Assembly: GCA_020636375.1 (NCBI GenBank)
Contig: JACJXZ010000019.1
Coordinates: forward strand, 62,001-126,000
Length of the DNA stretch: 64,000 nucleotides
Direction of reading: 5' to 3'
Origin: Lewinellaceae bacterium
GTDB taxonomy: Bacteria > Bacteroidota > Bacteroidia > Chitinophagales > Saprospiraceae
The number at the start of each line of letters is the position of its first letter. The first letter of the stretch is position 1. The translations under genes and the position numbers were made by a program. Shown piece after piece: positions 24,824 through 32,535 of this stretch. Under the pieces are notes generated by a model. The model was not told the origin of the DNA and did not search any database. It was given only the letters and a program-made list of their open reading frames with translations.

Positions 24824-26006
24824 ATGCATTACTATAGCCTTGGACAGGTGCCTGCCAAACGGCACACCCAGTTTCGCAAAGCCAATGGCGAGCTCTACCA
24901 CGAGGAGCTCTTCTCCACCGAAGGCTTCAGCGACCTGTCTTCCCTGCTTTACCACTGCAACCCGCCCACCCAGATCGTGCAGGTCGGTGCCCCTTTTTCC
25001 GTGGCGCCGAAAGTGGTAGAAGACAAACAGCTCAAGCACCGCAGCCTGAAGGGATTCGGCGTGCCGCCGGAAGATGACTACCTCAAGAGCCGCAAACCGG
25101 TGCTCGTCAACGACGACTGCAAGGTCATCCTGGCGGCGCCCCGCCGGAGCATGACGGAGTACTTCTACAAGAACGCCGACGCCGACGAGGTGATCTTCAT
25201 CCACCAGGGCAGCGGCCGGCTGAAGACGATGTACGGCAATGTGGAGTTCGAATACGGGGACTACGTGGTCGTGCCCCGCGGCACCATCTACCAGCTGGAG
25301 TTCGACGGAGAGGACAACCGCCTGTTCATCGTCGAATCCTACAGCCCTGTCACCACGCCCAAGCGCTACCGCAACGAGTACGGCCAGCTGATGGAACACG
25401 CGCCCTTCTGCGAGCGCGACATCCGCAAGCCCGCCGCCCTGGAAACCCACGACGAGCAGGGGCAGTTCCTGTTCTACATCAAAAAGCAGGACCAGGTCTA
25501 TCCTTACTACTACCTCAACCACCCCTTCGACCTGGTCGGCTGGGACGGCTACGTCTACCCCTACGCCTTTAGCATTCACAACTTCGAGCCCATCACCGGT
25601 ACCGGGTACACCAGCCGCCGCCCGTACACCAGACCTTCGCCGCCCGCAACTTCGTGATCTGCTCCTTTGTGCCGCGCCTGTACGACGACTACCATCCGCA
25701 GGTACCATCCGGTACACTTACAACCACAGCAACATCGACAGCGACGAAGTGCTCTACTACGTCGACGGCGATTTCATGAGCCGCAAACACGTGGAGAGAG
25801 GCATGATCACCCTGCATCCCGGCGGCATCCCGCACGGGCCGCACCCCGGCACCGTCGAAAAGAGCATCGGCGCCAAAGAGACCGGAGAGCTGGCCGTCAT
25901 GGTCGATACCTTCCGCCCGCTGAAGCTGACGGACCACGCCGTGGGCATCGAGGATAAGGAGTACTTCAAGAGCTGGCTGCCCGAGGGGGAGCCGGCGAGG
26001 AATTAG
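24824..26006 (+). pseudogene. hmgA: Homogentisate 1,2-dioxygenase, reading frame broken twice
   Basis: HmgA opens the aromatic ring of homogentisate to maleylacetoacetate with Fe(II) and O2. The start (MHYYSLGQVPAKRHTQF) and the cupin segments are intact to about residue 258 (SIHNFEPITG). The frame then shifts at 25598-25603 and again at 25701-25706. At each place the sequence is GGTACC, and removing TA to give GGCC restores the expected protein: first TGRVHQPPPVHQTF, then HPQAIRYTYNHSNIDSDE. The C-terminal part (HPGGIPHGPHPG, with metal-ligand histidines) is in the original frame again. The total repaired length is about 390 residues. Either two +2 insertions have inactivated the gene, or these are systematic sequence errors. 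Confidence 0.88.
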
Positions 26007-26028
26007 CGCCTCCGGCACTTGGGGTATA

Positions 26029-26274
26029 GTACACTGATCTGTTAGGATTTCTTAAGATTTCATCAGGTTGTTGTCGAGCTCAAAGCTGCCGAAGCTCTCT
26101 TACCTGACATGAAGCTCAGTTGGTAAATTATCTCCGGGCAACAGACCTGGAAGTTGGCTTGCTGCTCAATTTTGGCAAGAAGGTGGAGCACGTGAAGAGA
26201 GTGCTAACCAACGATTATAAGCCCCGGCACCGGAATCCTAAAAAATACTAACCGATCCTAACAGATCAGTGTAC
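26029..26274. mobile_element. GxxExxR-type element bounded by 20-bp perfect inverted repeats
   Basis: GTACACTGATCTGTTAGGAT (26029-26048) is repeated inverted at 26255-26274 with no mismatch. Weaker complementarity extends outward (TTGGGG...CCCCAA) and inward. The 206 bp between the repeats carry the remains of a GxxExxR gene. No clear target duplication is seen. The element lies between hmgA and hpd and would be transcribed within the operon, where its ends could form a long stem. Confidence 0.65.
26064..26251 (+). pseudogene. Remnant of a GxxExxR-family protein gene
   Basis: In one frame 26067-26105 reads VVVELKAAEALLP. After a one-base shift near 26109 the next frame reads HEAQLVNYLRATDLEVGLLL followed by NFGKKVEHVKRVLTNDYKPR to a TAA at 26249-26251. 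This is the C-terminal half of the GxxExxR family (PF13366-type, PD-(D/E)XK-like). The N-terminal half including the GxxExxR motif is missing. It is clearly a relic rather than a functional gene. Confidence 0.75.
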
Positions 26275-26316
26275 CATCCCCAACCCATTTCAATCAAAAA
26301 ATAAAAAAATCATAAG

Positions 26317-27441
26317 ATGAGCACTTTAACCAAAAACAAACCAGATACCCACCAGGATACCTTCCCCATCAACGGGACGGACTACATCGAATTCTACGTC
26401 GGCAACGCCAAGCAGGCCGCCCATTACTACCAGACGGCATTCGGCTTCCAGCTCGTGGCCTACCGCGGGCCCGAAACGGGCACCCGTGACACGGCTTCCT
26501 ACGTGCTGCAGCAGGGCAAAATCCGCTTCGTGCTGACCGCCGCCCTCAGCCCGGACCACGAAGTATCGAAACACGTGCTTAAGCACGGCGATGGCGTCAA
26601 GGTGCTGGCCTTGTGGGTGGACGACGCCCGCGATGCCTTCAAAAAGGCCGTCGAACGCGGCGCAAAGCCCGCCATGGAACCCAAAACCCTGAAGGACGAT
26701 CACGGCCAGGTGACGGTGGCCTCCATCCACACCTACGGGGAGACCATCCACACCTTCGTGGAGCGCAAGAACTACGGCGGCCCCTTCATGCCGGGCTTTC
26801 AGGCTAAGGAAAGCCTCATGAAAGCAGAGCCCATCGGGCTGCAATACGTCGATCACTGCGTGGGCAATGTAGAACTGGGAGGAATGGACAAATGGGTGGA
26901 ATTCTACCAGGAAGTGATGGGCTTCAAGCTGCTGGTCACCTTTGACGACAAGGACATCTCCACCAAATATACCGCCCTGATGAGCAAGGTGGTCTCCAAC
27001 GGCAACGGCTTCATCAAATTCCCGATCAACGAGCCGGCCCAGGGGCTGAAAAAATCGCAGATCGAAGAATACCTGGATTACTACCGCAGCGCCGGCGTGC
27101 AGCACATCGCCGTGGCCACCGACGACATCATCTACACGGTGGATGAACTGCGCCGCCGCGGCGTCGAGTTCCTCTACGTTCCCGACACCTACTACGATAC
27201 GGTGCTGGAACGGGTCGGAGAGATCAATGAAAGCCTGCAGGAGCTCAAGCGCCTCAACATCCTGATCGACCGCGACGACGAAGGCTATCTCCTGCAGATC
27301 TTCACCAAGCCGGTACAGGACCGCCCGACGGTCTTCTACGAGATCATCCAGCGCGAGGGCGCCCGCTCCTTCGGCAAGGGCAACTTCAAGGCCTTGTTTG
27401 AGGCCATTGAACGGGAGCAGGAGCTGAGGGGGACGTTGTAG
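26317..27441 (+). CDS. hpd: 4-hydroxyphenylpyruvate dioxygenase
   Basis: HPPD converts 4-hydroxyphenylpyruvate to homogentisate (Fe(II), O2, decarboxylation with side-chain shift). It is 374 residues, normal for the family, with two vicinal-oxygen-chelate halves. The N-terminal half starts GTDYIEFYVGNAKQAAHYY. The C-terminal half has the iron ligands in YVDHCVGNV, VQHIAVAT and the final FYEIIQR glutamate. The C-terminal helix (FGKGNFKALFEAIEREQ) that gates the active site is present. Together with hmgA and MarR it forms a tyrosine-catabolic operon. Unlike hmgA the gene is intact; if hmgA is truly broken, homogentisate would accumulate (pyomelanin). Confidence 0.96.
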   Translation: MSTLTKNKPDTHQDTFPINGTDYIEFYVGNAKQAAHYYQTAFGFQLVAYRGPETGTRDTASYVLQQGKIRFVLTAALSPDHEVSKHVLKHGDGVKVLALWVDDARDAFKKAVERGAKPAMEPKTLKDDHGQVTVASIHTYGETIHTFVERKNYGGPFMPGFQAKESLMKAEPIGLQYVDHCVGNVELGGMDKWVEFYQEVMGFKLLVTFDDKDISTKYTALMSKVVSNGNGFIKFPINEPAQGLKKSQIEEYLDYYRSAGVQHIAVATDDIIYTVDELRRRGVEFLYVPDTYYDTVLERVGEINESLQELKRLNILIDRDDEGYLLQIFTKPVQDRPTVFYEIIQREGARSFGKGNFKALFEAIEREQELRGTL

Positions 27442-27477
27442 GGAATGAGGGAATGAGGGAATGAAGGAGGGAAACCC
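27441..27477. repeat. Short tandem repeat GGGAATGA x 3
   Basis: Three exact 8-bp units at 27441-27464, followed by GGAGGGAAACCCTC, which can fold as a small hairpin. They lie between the convergent ends of hpd and the next lipoprotein gene and could contribute to transcript termination. Confidence 0.6.
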
Positions 27478-27945
27478 TCAGCACCCGGAGTTTAACACCT
27501 CCACCACCCGCTGGCTGAGTTCGCTGACGAGCTCAGCCAGTTCGGTTGGAGGGCTGCCGTATTCGTAGGTCACCCGGTGTACTTCCCCTCCGCGGGAAAT
27601 CTCGACCCACTGGCCGCCGCCGTCGGCGCAATCGGGGCAACCGATGGTTTCTTCCAGGCTGCGGAAGGCGTCCCAGTTCACGAGGCGGGCGAGGGACTGA
27701 AACTCGGCGGCGGGAAGGAAAATGCCACAGTCGAGTTGAATGGTGGAGGAGGGAGAGCAGGTTTGGTAAGTAGACACTTCGAAAGTGCCTTCGGCGGCTG
27801 TCACCAGGGTGAGGCATTCGCCGAAGCATTCGCAGTAGAAGGTACCCTGGGAAATGCGGAAAAAGGTGGTGTCATCTTCCTTTTTACAAGCGCTGAGCAG
27901 CAGCAGGCAGAGGCTGCCCAACACGATCCCGTGCAGATATCTCAT
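27478..27945 (-). CDS. Small Cys-rich lipoprotein of unknown function
   Basis: 155 residues from the ATG at 27945, chosen because it gives a clean lipoprotein signal (MRYLHGIVLGSLCLLLLSAC); a longer frame to 27987 adds 14 non-signal residues. The mature protein has paired cysteines (CECFGEC, CPDCADG and a terminal Cys), suggesting disulfides outside the cytoplasm. Its end (TELAELVSELSQRVVEVLNS) is helical. No family is recognised. Confidence 0.7.
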   Translation of the reverse strand: MRYLHGIVLGSLCLLLLSACKKEDDTTFFRISQGTFYCECFGECLTLVTAAEGTFEVSTYQTCSPSSTIQLDCGIFLPAAEFQSLARLVNWDAFRSLEETIGCPDCADGGGQWVEISRGGEVHRVTYEYGSPPTELAELVSELSQRVVEVLNSGC

Positions 27946-28063
27946 AAATCTTCGTTTACCGGAAAGAACCGGTGATTTGGGAATCAATCCATAGCAGGCT
28001 CCCGGCGCGGGAGCGCCCGGCAGAGCAGTGTGCCTGCAGCGGTGAAATAACTACCTGCCCTCC

Positions 28064-28558
28064 TCACCCGATCTGCCGAAGCTGCGCCTGGTAATCGTAG
28101 GCCCACAGCGCCCGGTGTTGCCCCTGAGCCGCTTTTTCTTCGCGTATCACTTCAACGAGCAGGCTGTACAACTGTTTTTTCAGGTGGGCGAGGCGCCGCC
28201 GGAAGCTGTCCATCTTGCGGTAAATACGGCGGTGTTCAGCCCCATTTTTGAGGAAGGAGTCATTCGTGTTGGGATTGGCGATCCTCGCCAGTTGGCGGTG
28301 GAAGGAGCGAAGCCATCCTTCGATCTCGCGGATTTCCGGGCGGATGGAACACATCAGTTGGTTGAAGGCTTCCCGCATTTCGAACGCCTGGTGCCGGGAT
28401 AGCGGATAAGCCAGATAGCGCCGCATGGTTTTCTCCAAATACCGGACTTCGTATTTCCAGTAATCCATCATGGACATCCAATCGTAGTAGTCCCGATGGA
28501 GCTGATCGAAATTGAGCGGCCAGATCGTCTTGTTTACCTTTGCAATTGTCGCATTCAT
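28064..28558 (-). CDS. Hypothetical helical protein
   Basis: A 164-residue, strongly basic, all-helical protein, rich in Arg, Tyr and Trp (DYYDWMSMMDYWKYEVRYLE, RRIYRKMDSFRRRLAHLKKQ). It has no signal peptide or membrane helix and is probably a cytoplasmic helical-bundle or coiled-coil protein. I do not recognise a family. It is monocistronic, with a long upstream region of about 400 bp. Confidence 0.6.
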   Translation of the reverse strand: MNATIAKVNKTIWPLNFDQLHRDYYDWMSMMDYWKYEVRYLEKTMRRYLAYPLSRHQAFEMREAFNQLMCSIRPEIREIEGWLRSFHRQLARIANPNTNDSFLKNGAEHRRIYRKMDSFRRRLAHLKKQLYSLLVEVIREEKAAQGQHRALWAYDYQAQLRQIG

Positions 28559-28966
28559 AGCTTGGGATCTTTGGGTTCAACCTTATTTTCAAGTTAGATT
28601 ACGGTCTGTTTGCCGGCAGGGGCATAAAAGAGAATTTGGCCGGAAGAAAAGAGGGCGGCCGTCCGAATAATCGCAACTAAATATAAGGGGATATTCTAAA
28701 AAAAGAAATATTTCTTCCCGGATTTTTTTACCCTCTTTTCCGGCACGCCGCATCTCCGGTTGTGCCCCCGCTTTGTTAAAACAATGGAAACCAGCAAAGT
28801 AGTTTACTTATTGGCCACCCGTCTAAGGTTGGACACTCCATGCCTCCTGCACACGCTCGGCCTCGACTCCGCTCGGCTTTCCCCTTTCTGCTGTCCAACC
28901 TCAGACGGGTAGCCTACTTATTTCGCTCATAAACCTGTAATTTGTGGCTATCCTAACCTTGATGTT
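28559..28966. other. Divergent intergenic region carrying a MITE
   Basis: 408 bp between two divergent genes. 28559-28804 is A/T-richer and should hold promoters, though I cannot place a convincing one. 28813-28914 is the second copy of the 102-bp MITE, close to the start of the LRR gene. No coding sequence is supported. Confidence 0.55.
28813..28914. mobile_element. 102-bp MITE, copy 2, with 8-bp target-site duplication
   Basis: Inverted relative to the copy at 23408-23509, of equal length and with 96 of 102 bases identical. The flanks are the direct repeat TACTTATT (28805-28812 and 28915-28922), different from that of copy 1, so the two copies arose by separate insertions. The element ends 52 bp before the LRR gene start and may alter its promoter or leader. 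Confidence 0.88.
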
Positions 28967-30148
28967 ATGCCGTTGTCCGACAAAGCAGCCACCAACATAC
29001 TCCGGCTTCTCGATACGGAGGAGGAGCGCAACAGCCTGCTGGCCTTCCGCCTGCTGAACAGCCAGGGCGCTGCCGGAGATTTCCTGCTGAGCCTCTGCGG
29101 CCACTTTCTGGTGGCCGAAGGGGAGCAGCGGCTGGCGTTGCGCCGCTGCCTGCGGCCATTGCTCCGGATGGCAGCCAGGGAAAGAGGATGTACGCCCGAG
29201 CAGAAGGATGGCCTGATGTGGCTGCTCAATTATGACCCCACCCGGGAAAAGGCAAAGCCGGAGCGGTTCCTGCTCATTCTGGAAGACGCCCTGGGGCTGG
29301 ACATTCTGGCCTTGTCCCGTTTCCTTTTCTCCCGGTCCGGCCAGAGCGCCCAGCTTCTTCTTCGGCGGGGAACGCCCGCTGACAGGGATGCCCTGCTGGC
29401 CATCCGGTGCTATGACGGCCCCCGGGGCCGGACGCTCGACCTGAGCCGGCTGGGCCTCGCCCGGCTGCCGGAAGAGGCCGGGCAATACAAAGACGTGGAG
29501 GCCCTGAACCTCCGCCACAACGAACTGGAAGCTACCGACGTCTTTTTCCTGGAGCGTTTCCGTAAACTCCGTTTCCTCGACCTTCGCTTCAACCGCATGG
29601 CCCGCATCCCCGACGGGCTGCCCCTCCTGCCCCGCCTGCAGGAGGCGGACCTCCGGATGGGCAGCCTGCAGGTGCCCCTTTTCGACTATCTCCGCCACCC
29701 GCTCCGGGAGATCATCCTGGTGAACCTCCGGATGGAACCCGGGTTCCCGCTCAGCCAGTTCAATAACGAAGACGTGGCCTGCATCCTGAAAAACTGGACG
29801 TACGAAGCCGGCAGCCGCCTGGTGCTCAACCTCGCCGGAAAAGGGTTCCGCTCGGTGCCCGACGCTATCCGGCGCTTCCCCCGGCTGGCGTACGTCGACC
29901 TGCGGGACAACCCCATCAGCTTCCTCCCGCCCTGGTTCCTGCGGATGCCCGCCCTGCGCGAAGTGTACTGCGACAGAGGCGTCGAATACAATTACTCCTA
30001 CCTCCGCCCGGGCCTGGCCGTCTACCGGGAGAACGAACAGGAACCACCCGCCCCCCAGGAACAGGCGGCACCCTGGCTGGCCAACCTGGCGGCATTTCCC
30101 GCTGAATTGCCGGTGGCGATACCGCTGGAGGGGCTGGGGGGGCGGTAG
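28967..30148 (+). CDS. Leucine-rich-repeat protein
   Basis: A 393-residue cytoplasmic protein (no signal). The N-terminal 140 residues are helical. Residues of about 150-350 are leucine-rich repeats of the LxxLxLxxNxL type (RTLDLSRLGLARLPEEAGQY, VEALNLRHNELEATDVF, LRFLDLRFNRMARIPDGLPL, AYVDLRDNPISFLPPWF). The tail is Pro/Ala rich. LRRs act as protein-binding scaffolds and the partner is unknown. It resembles, in style, the larger LRR protein at 55976-57994. Confidence 0.82.
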   Translation: MPLSDKAATNILRLLDTEEERNSLLAFRLLNSQGAAGDFLLSLCGHFLVAEGEQRLALRRCLRPLLRMAARERGCTPEQKDGLMWLLNYDPTREKAKPERFLLILEDALGLDILALSRFLFSRSGQSAQLLLRRGTPADRDALLAIRCYDGPRGRTLDLSRLGLARLPEEAGQYKDVEALNLRHNELEATDVFFLERFRKLRFLDLRFNRMARIPDGLPLLPRLQEADLRMGSLQVPLFDYLRHPLREIILVNLRMEPGFPLSQFNNEDVACILKNWTYEAGSRLVLNLAGKGFRSVPDAIRRFPRLAYVDLRDNPISFLPPWFLRMPALREVYCDRGVEYNYSYLRPGLAVYRENEQEPPAPQEQAAPWLANLAAFPAELPVAIPLEGLGGR

Positions 30149-30162
30149 AGGGGGTATTGGTG

Positions 30163-30183
30163 GTTCGCTGTTCGCTGTTTGCG
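30163..30183. repeat. Heptamer array (three units)
   Basis: GTTCGCT, GTTCGCT, GTTTGCG, just after the LRR gene and 66 bp before the next gene. Same family as 14297-14331. Confidence 0.65.
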
Positions 30184-30248
30184 GATGTAGCCTTATTTGG
30201 AAAAATCTCTCCTAATCACTACTTTGCAAATCCGAATCAAGAACCTTT

Positions 30249-30584
30249 ATGAACCAAGACAACCTTGCTGCCACCGCGGAACTGATCAACCGGGACTTCG
30301 AACTGGAGCCGCAGGAAAAAACCCTGACGGAAGAGGAACTGCTGCAACTGCTGTCCGAGGTCGTAGCGGACATGATCGAAAAGCGGCTGGAGTTCCTCCT
30401 CAGCCTGATGTACCGCCTCGATATCGACGAAAAGAAAGTGCACTATGCCCTGTCGCCCTTCTGCGAGGAGCCGGCGAACATCGCCCTGGCCAAACTCATC
30501 CTGGAGCGGCAGAAGCAGCGGGCGTTCACCAAACAGTATTACAAGCAGGAGAATCTGGGGGATTTGGGAGGGCTGGAACTGTGA
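30249..30584 (+). CDS. Small conserved-type hypothetical protein
   Basis: 111 residues, acidic and helical (EKTLTEEELLQLLSEVVADM, MIEKRLEFLLSLMYRLDIDE), ending in QYYKQENLGDLGGLEL. It has no signal or membrane segment. The strong coding character and clean start suggest a real gene. No function can be assigned. Confidence 0.6.
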   Translation: MNQDNLAATAELINRDFELEPQEKTLTEEELLQLLSEVVADMIEKRLEFLLSLMYRLDIDEKKVHYALSPFCEEPANIALAKLILERQKQRAFTKQYYKQENLGDLGGLEL

Positions 30585-30858
30585 GGGAACTATAGGTATT
30601 CCCTCGATTTCATGCATCTTTTGGGGCGTTTCCGCCTGGAGCGGCAGGGGCTGTCGGCGGGGTTGTAATATCTCCCGGGCCGTAGGCGAAAAGAGCCCGT
30701 GCCCGTCGGACAGGACTGGCGGAGCAGGCAGGATTTACCCTGTGAAATAGCCATGTGCGCGACTCTGTTTTGCCCAATCCTGGACGGGCAGCAGAGATCA
30801 CAGGTAACGGAACGATCACTGCTGCACTGTCCAGGGCCGATCCGGTTGCCCATCCTGT

Positions 30859-32274
30859 TCATCCTGTAGGGAGTTGTGCCAGCAACCATTCTTTTTCGGA
30901 CAGCGGGTCGGCGGCTTCGATATCCTGTCTTAGTTTTTCCCGCTCTTCCTTGTCGTATGGCGGCAGGCTGATCAGGCGTTTGACGAAACGGGCGATATTC
31001 AGGTAGTTTTCCTTATGAAACTGGCTGAAAGAAGCCCGTCGGACGAAATTTTCCAGGCTGGACAGCTGGGAGGAGAGGGCATCCAGTTCCCCCTGTAGGT
31101 AGTAGATCCTGAGGAGCAGCATGCGGGCGATAAGGTTGGTGACGAGGTCTTCGTATTCTACGTTCTGGAGGAGCAGCAGGGCCCGGCCGAAATCGGCCCG
31201 GGCGTAAGCCAGCCGCGCCTGGTTGAGGCTCAGGGTCGCTTCCCGGAAATCGTCGCCGATAGAGGAATGGTACTGTTCGATGAAATCGGCTGCCCAGGCA
31301 GTCTCTCCCAGTTTAAGGGCTATGCCGACGATATTGTTGAAGGCAAAGCGCGACAACTGGCCGTTGTCCAGCAGGAAGCCCTCCCGCAGGCCGATGCGGT
31401 ACATCTCCCAGGCTTCCCGGGCGAAAGGGGCACTGCCCCGGTTGAGTTGCCGGATGCAGAAGTTGATGGCGAGCAGGTAGAGGTCCTTCCGCTCTTCTTC
31501 CGGGAAGAGGGCAGCATGACCGGCCAGCTGCTCGCGAAACGCCTGAAAATACTCCAGGCTGTAAGCTTCGGTGAGAAAACGGTAACAATAGTAGTAGATG
31601 GCAATAGCCGGGACATCCAGAAAGCCCATTGCTTCAACCTGTGCCACTATGGGGGAGAGCAGCCCGAAGTCGTATTCCGTTTGATATACTGCCTGGTGGC
31701 TCAGTTGAGTACAGGCATGCCGCAGCTTTTGGGCGAGGTACTGGCAGTCCATCTGTCCCGATACGGCCTGCAGGTTGAGCCGGCCCGTCCGCCGGTTGCG
31801 GGTTTGGTGGTACATCAGTTCCATCTGGTACGCCAGCTTGTGGCTATGAAAATCTGCATTTTGGTAAGGGAAGCGGCTGACTTTCTGCTTCAACTTGTTC
31901 ATGGCCCACCGGAAGTGTTTGTCGAGGCCCCGGCTTCTGTAGATGGAAACGAGAGCGAAATCAGCCGGCAGTTTGCCTTTCTCGAAGTGCTTGCTCAGCA
32001 TATACTGTTCGATCAACTCCAGCAGGTCGCTCATCGTGCCCCGCAGCTTCAGGCTGTCGTAGGCTTCATCCGGGAACGTATAGGCGAAGGCGCCCTCGGC
32101 TGTGAGGGCGACAACGCCCTTTTTCCGGTGTCGGCGCAGGTGTTCGTATAGCCGGAATACATCTTCCCGGCGGGTATAGAAGGGGGAGCGCAGGAAGTTG
32201 CGTAGCTGCCGCAACTCTTTTTCAGATAGGGTTTCAAAGAGTAGCCAGAGTTTAGATGTGTTGAATTTTTCCAC
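30859..32274 (-). CDS. Hypothetical all-helical (TPR-like) protein
   Basis: A 471-residue protein, helical throughout (SKLWLLFETLSEKELRQLRN, RALLLLQNVEYEDLVTNLIA, LSSLENFVRRASFSQFHKEN), with Tyr/Leu/Ala spacing like TPR or other helical solenoids. It has no signal peptide. It resembles uncharacterised cytoplasmic proteins I have only seen in Bacteroidota. It is divergent from the T9SS cargo gene at 32536, with a 261-bp gap that holds an inverted-repeat element. Confidence 0.6.
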   Translation of the reverse strand: MEKFNTSKLWLLFETLSEKELRQLRNFLRSPFYTRREDVFRLYEHLRRHRKKGVVALTAEGAFAYTFPDEAYDSLKLRGTMSDLLELIEQYMLSKHFEKGKLPADFALVSIYRSRGLDKHFRWAMNKLKQKVSRFPYQNADFHSHKLAYQMELMYHQTRNRRTGRLNLQAVSGQMDCQYLAQKLRHACTQLSHQAVYQTEYDFGLLSPIVAQVEAMGFLDVPAIAIYYYCYRFLTEAYSLEYFQAFREQLAGHAALFPEEERKDLYLLAINFCIRQLNRGSAPFAREAWEMYRIGLREGFLLDNGQLSRFAFNNIVGIALKLGETAWAADFIEQYHSSIGDDFREATLSLNQARLAYARADFGRALLLLQNVEYEDLVTNLIARMLLLRIYYLQGELDALSSQLSSLENFVRRASFSQFHKENYLNIARFVKRLISLPPYDKEEREKLRQDIEAADPLSEKEWLLAQLPTG

Positions 32275-32401
32275 AAAAAATGGATTGTAAAGCCTATTAA
32301 AAAAAGCTTATTGCTCATTGATTTGGCTTTTTTATTCCACAAAATACAATATTTGTTTTTGCCGGAACTGGATAAAAAGGGAAACTTGGAGTCCATAAAA
32401 C

Positions 32402-32515
32402 GGGTATCTGTCTGACTTTGGACAGAGGGTGCCTGGGGCGTGTACGATGTACGAGGCCGACGGCAGTCCCGGGTGGTGTACGAATGCTCAACTGGGTGTC
32501 CAACGTTAGACAGTA
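32402..32515. mobile_element. Diverged MITE-like element in the promoter of the T9SS cargo gene
   Basis: Inverted ends CTGTCTGACTTTGGACA (left) and TGTCCAACGTTAGACAG (right) pair at 15 of 17 positions. They resemble the GTCTAAGGTTGGACA ends of the 102-bp MITE. An 11-bp direct repeat GTCCATAAAAC flanks it (32391-32401 and 32516-32526). The exact boundaries are ambiguous by a few bases. It ends about 20 bp before the ATG at 32536. Confidence 0.6.
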
Positions 32516-32535
32516 GTCCATAAAACCACATTCCC

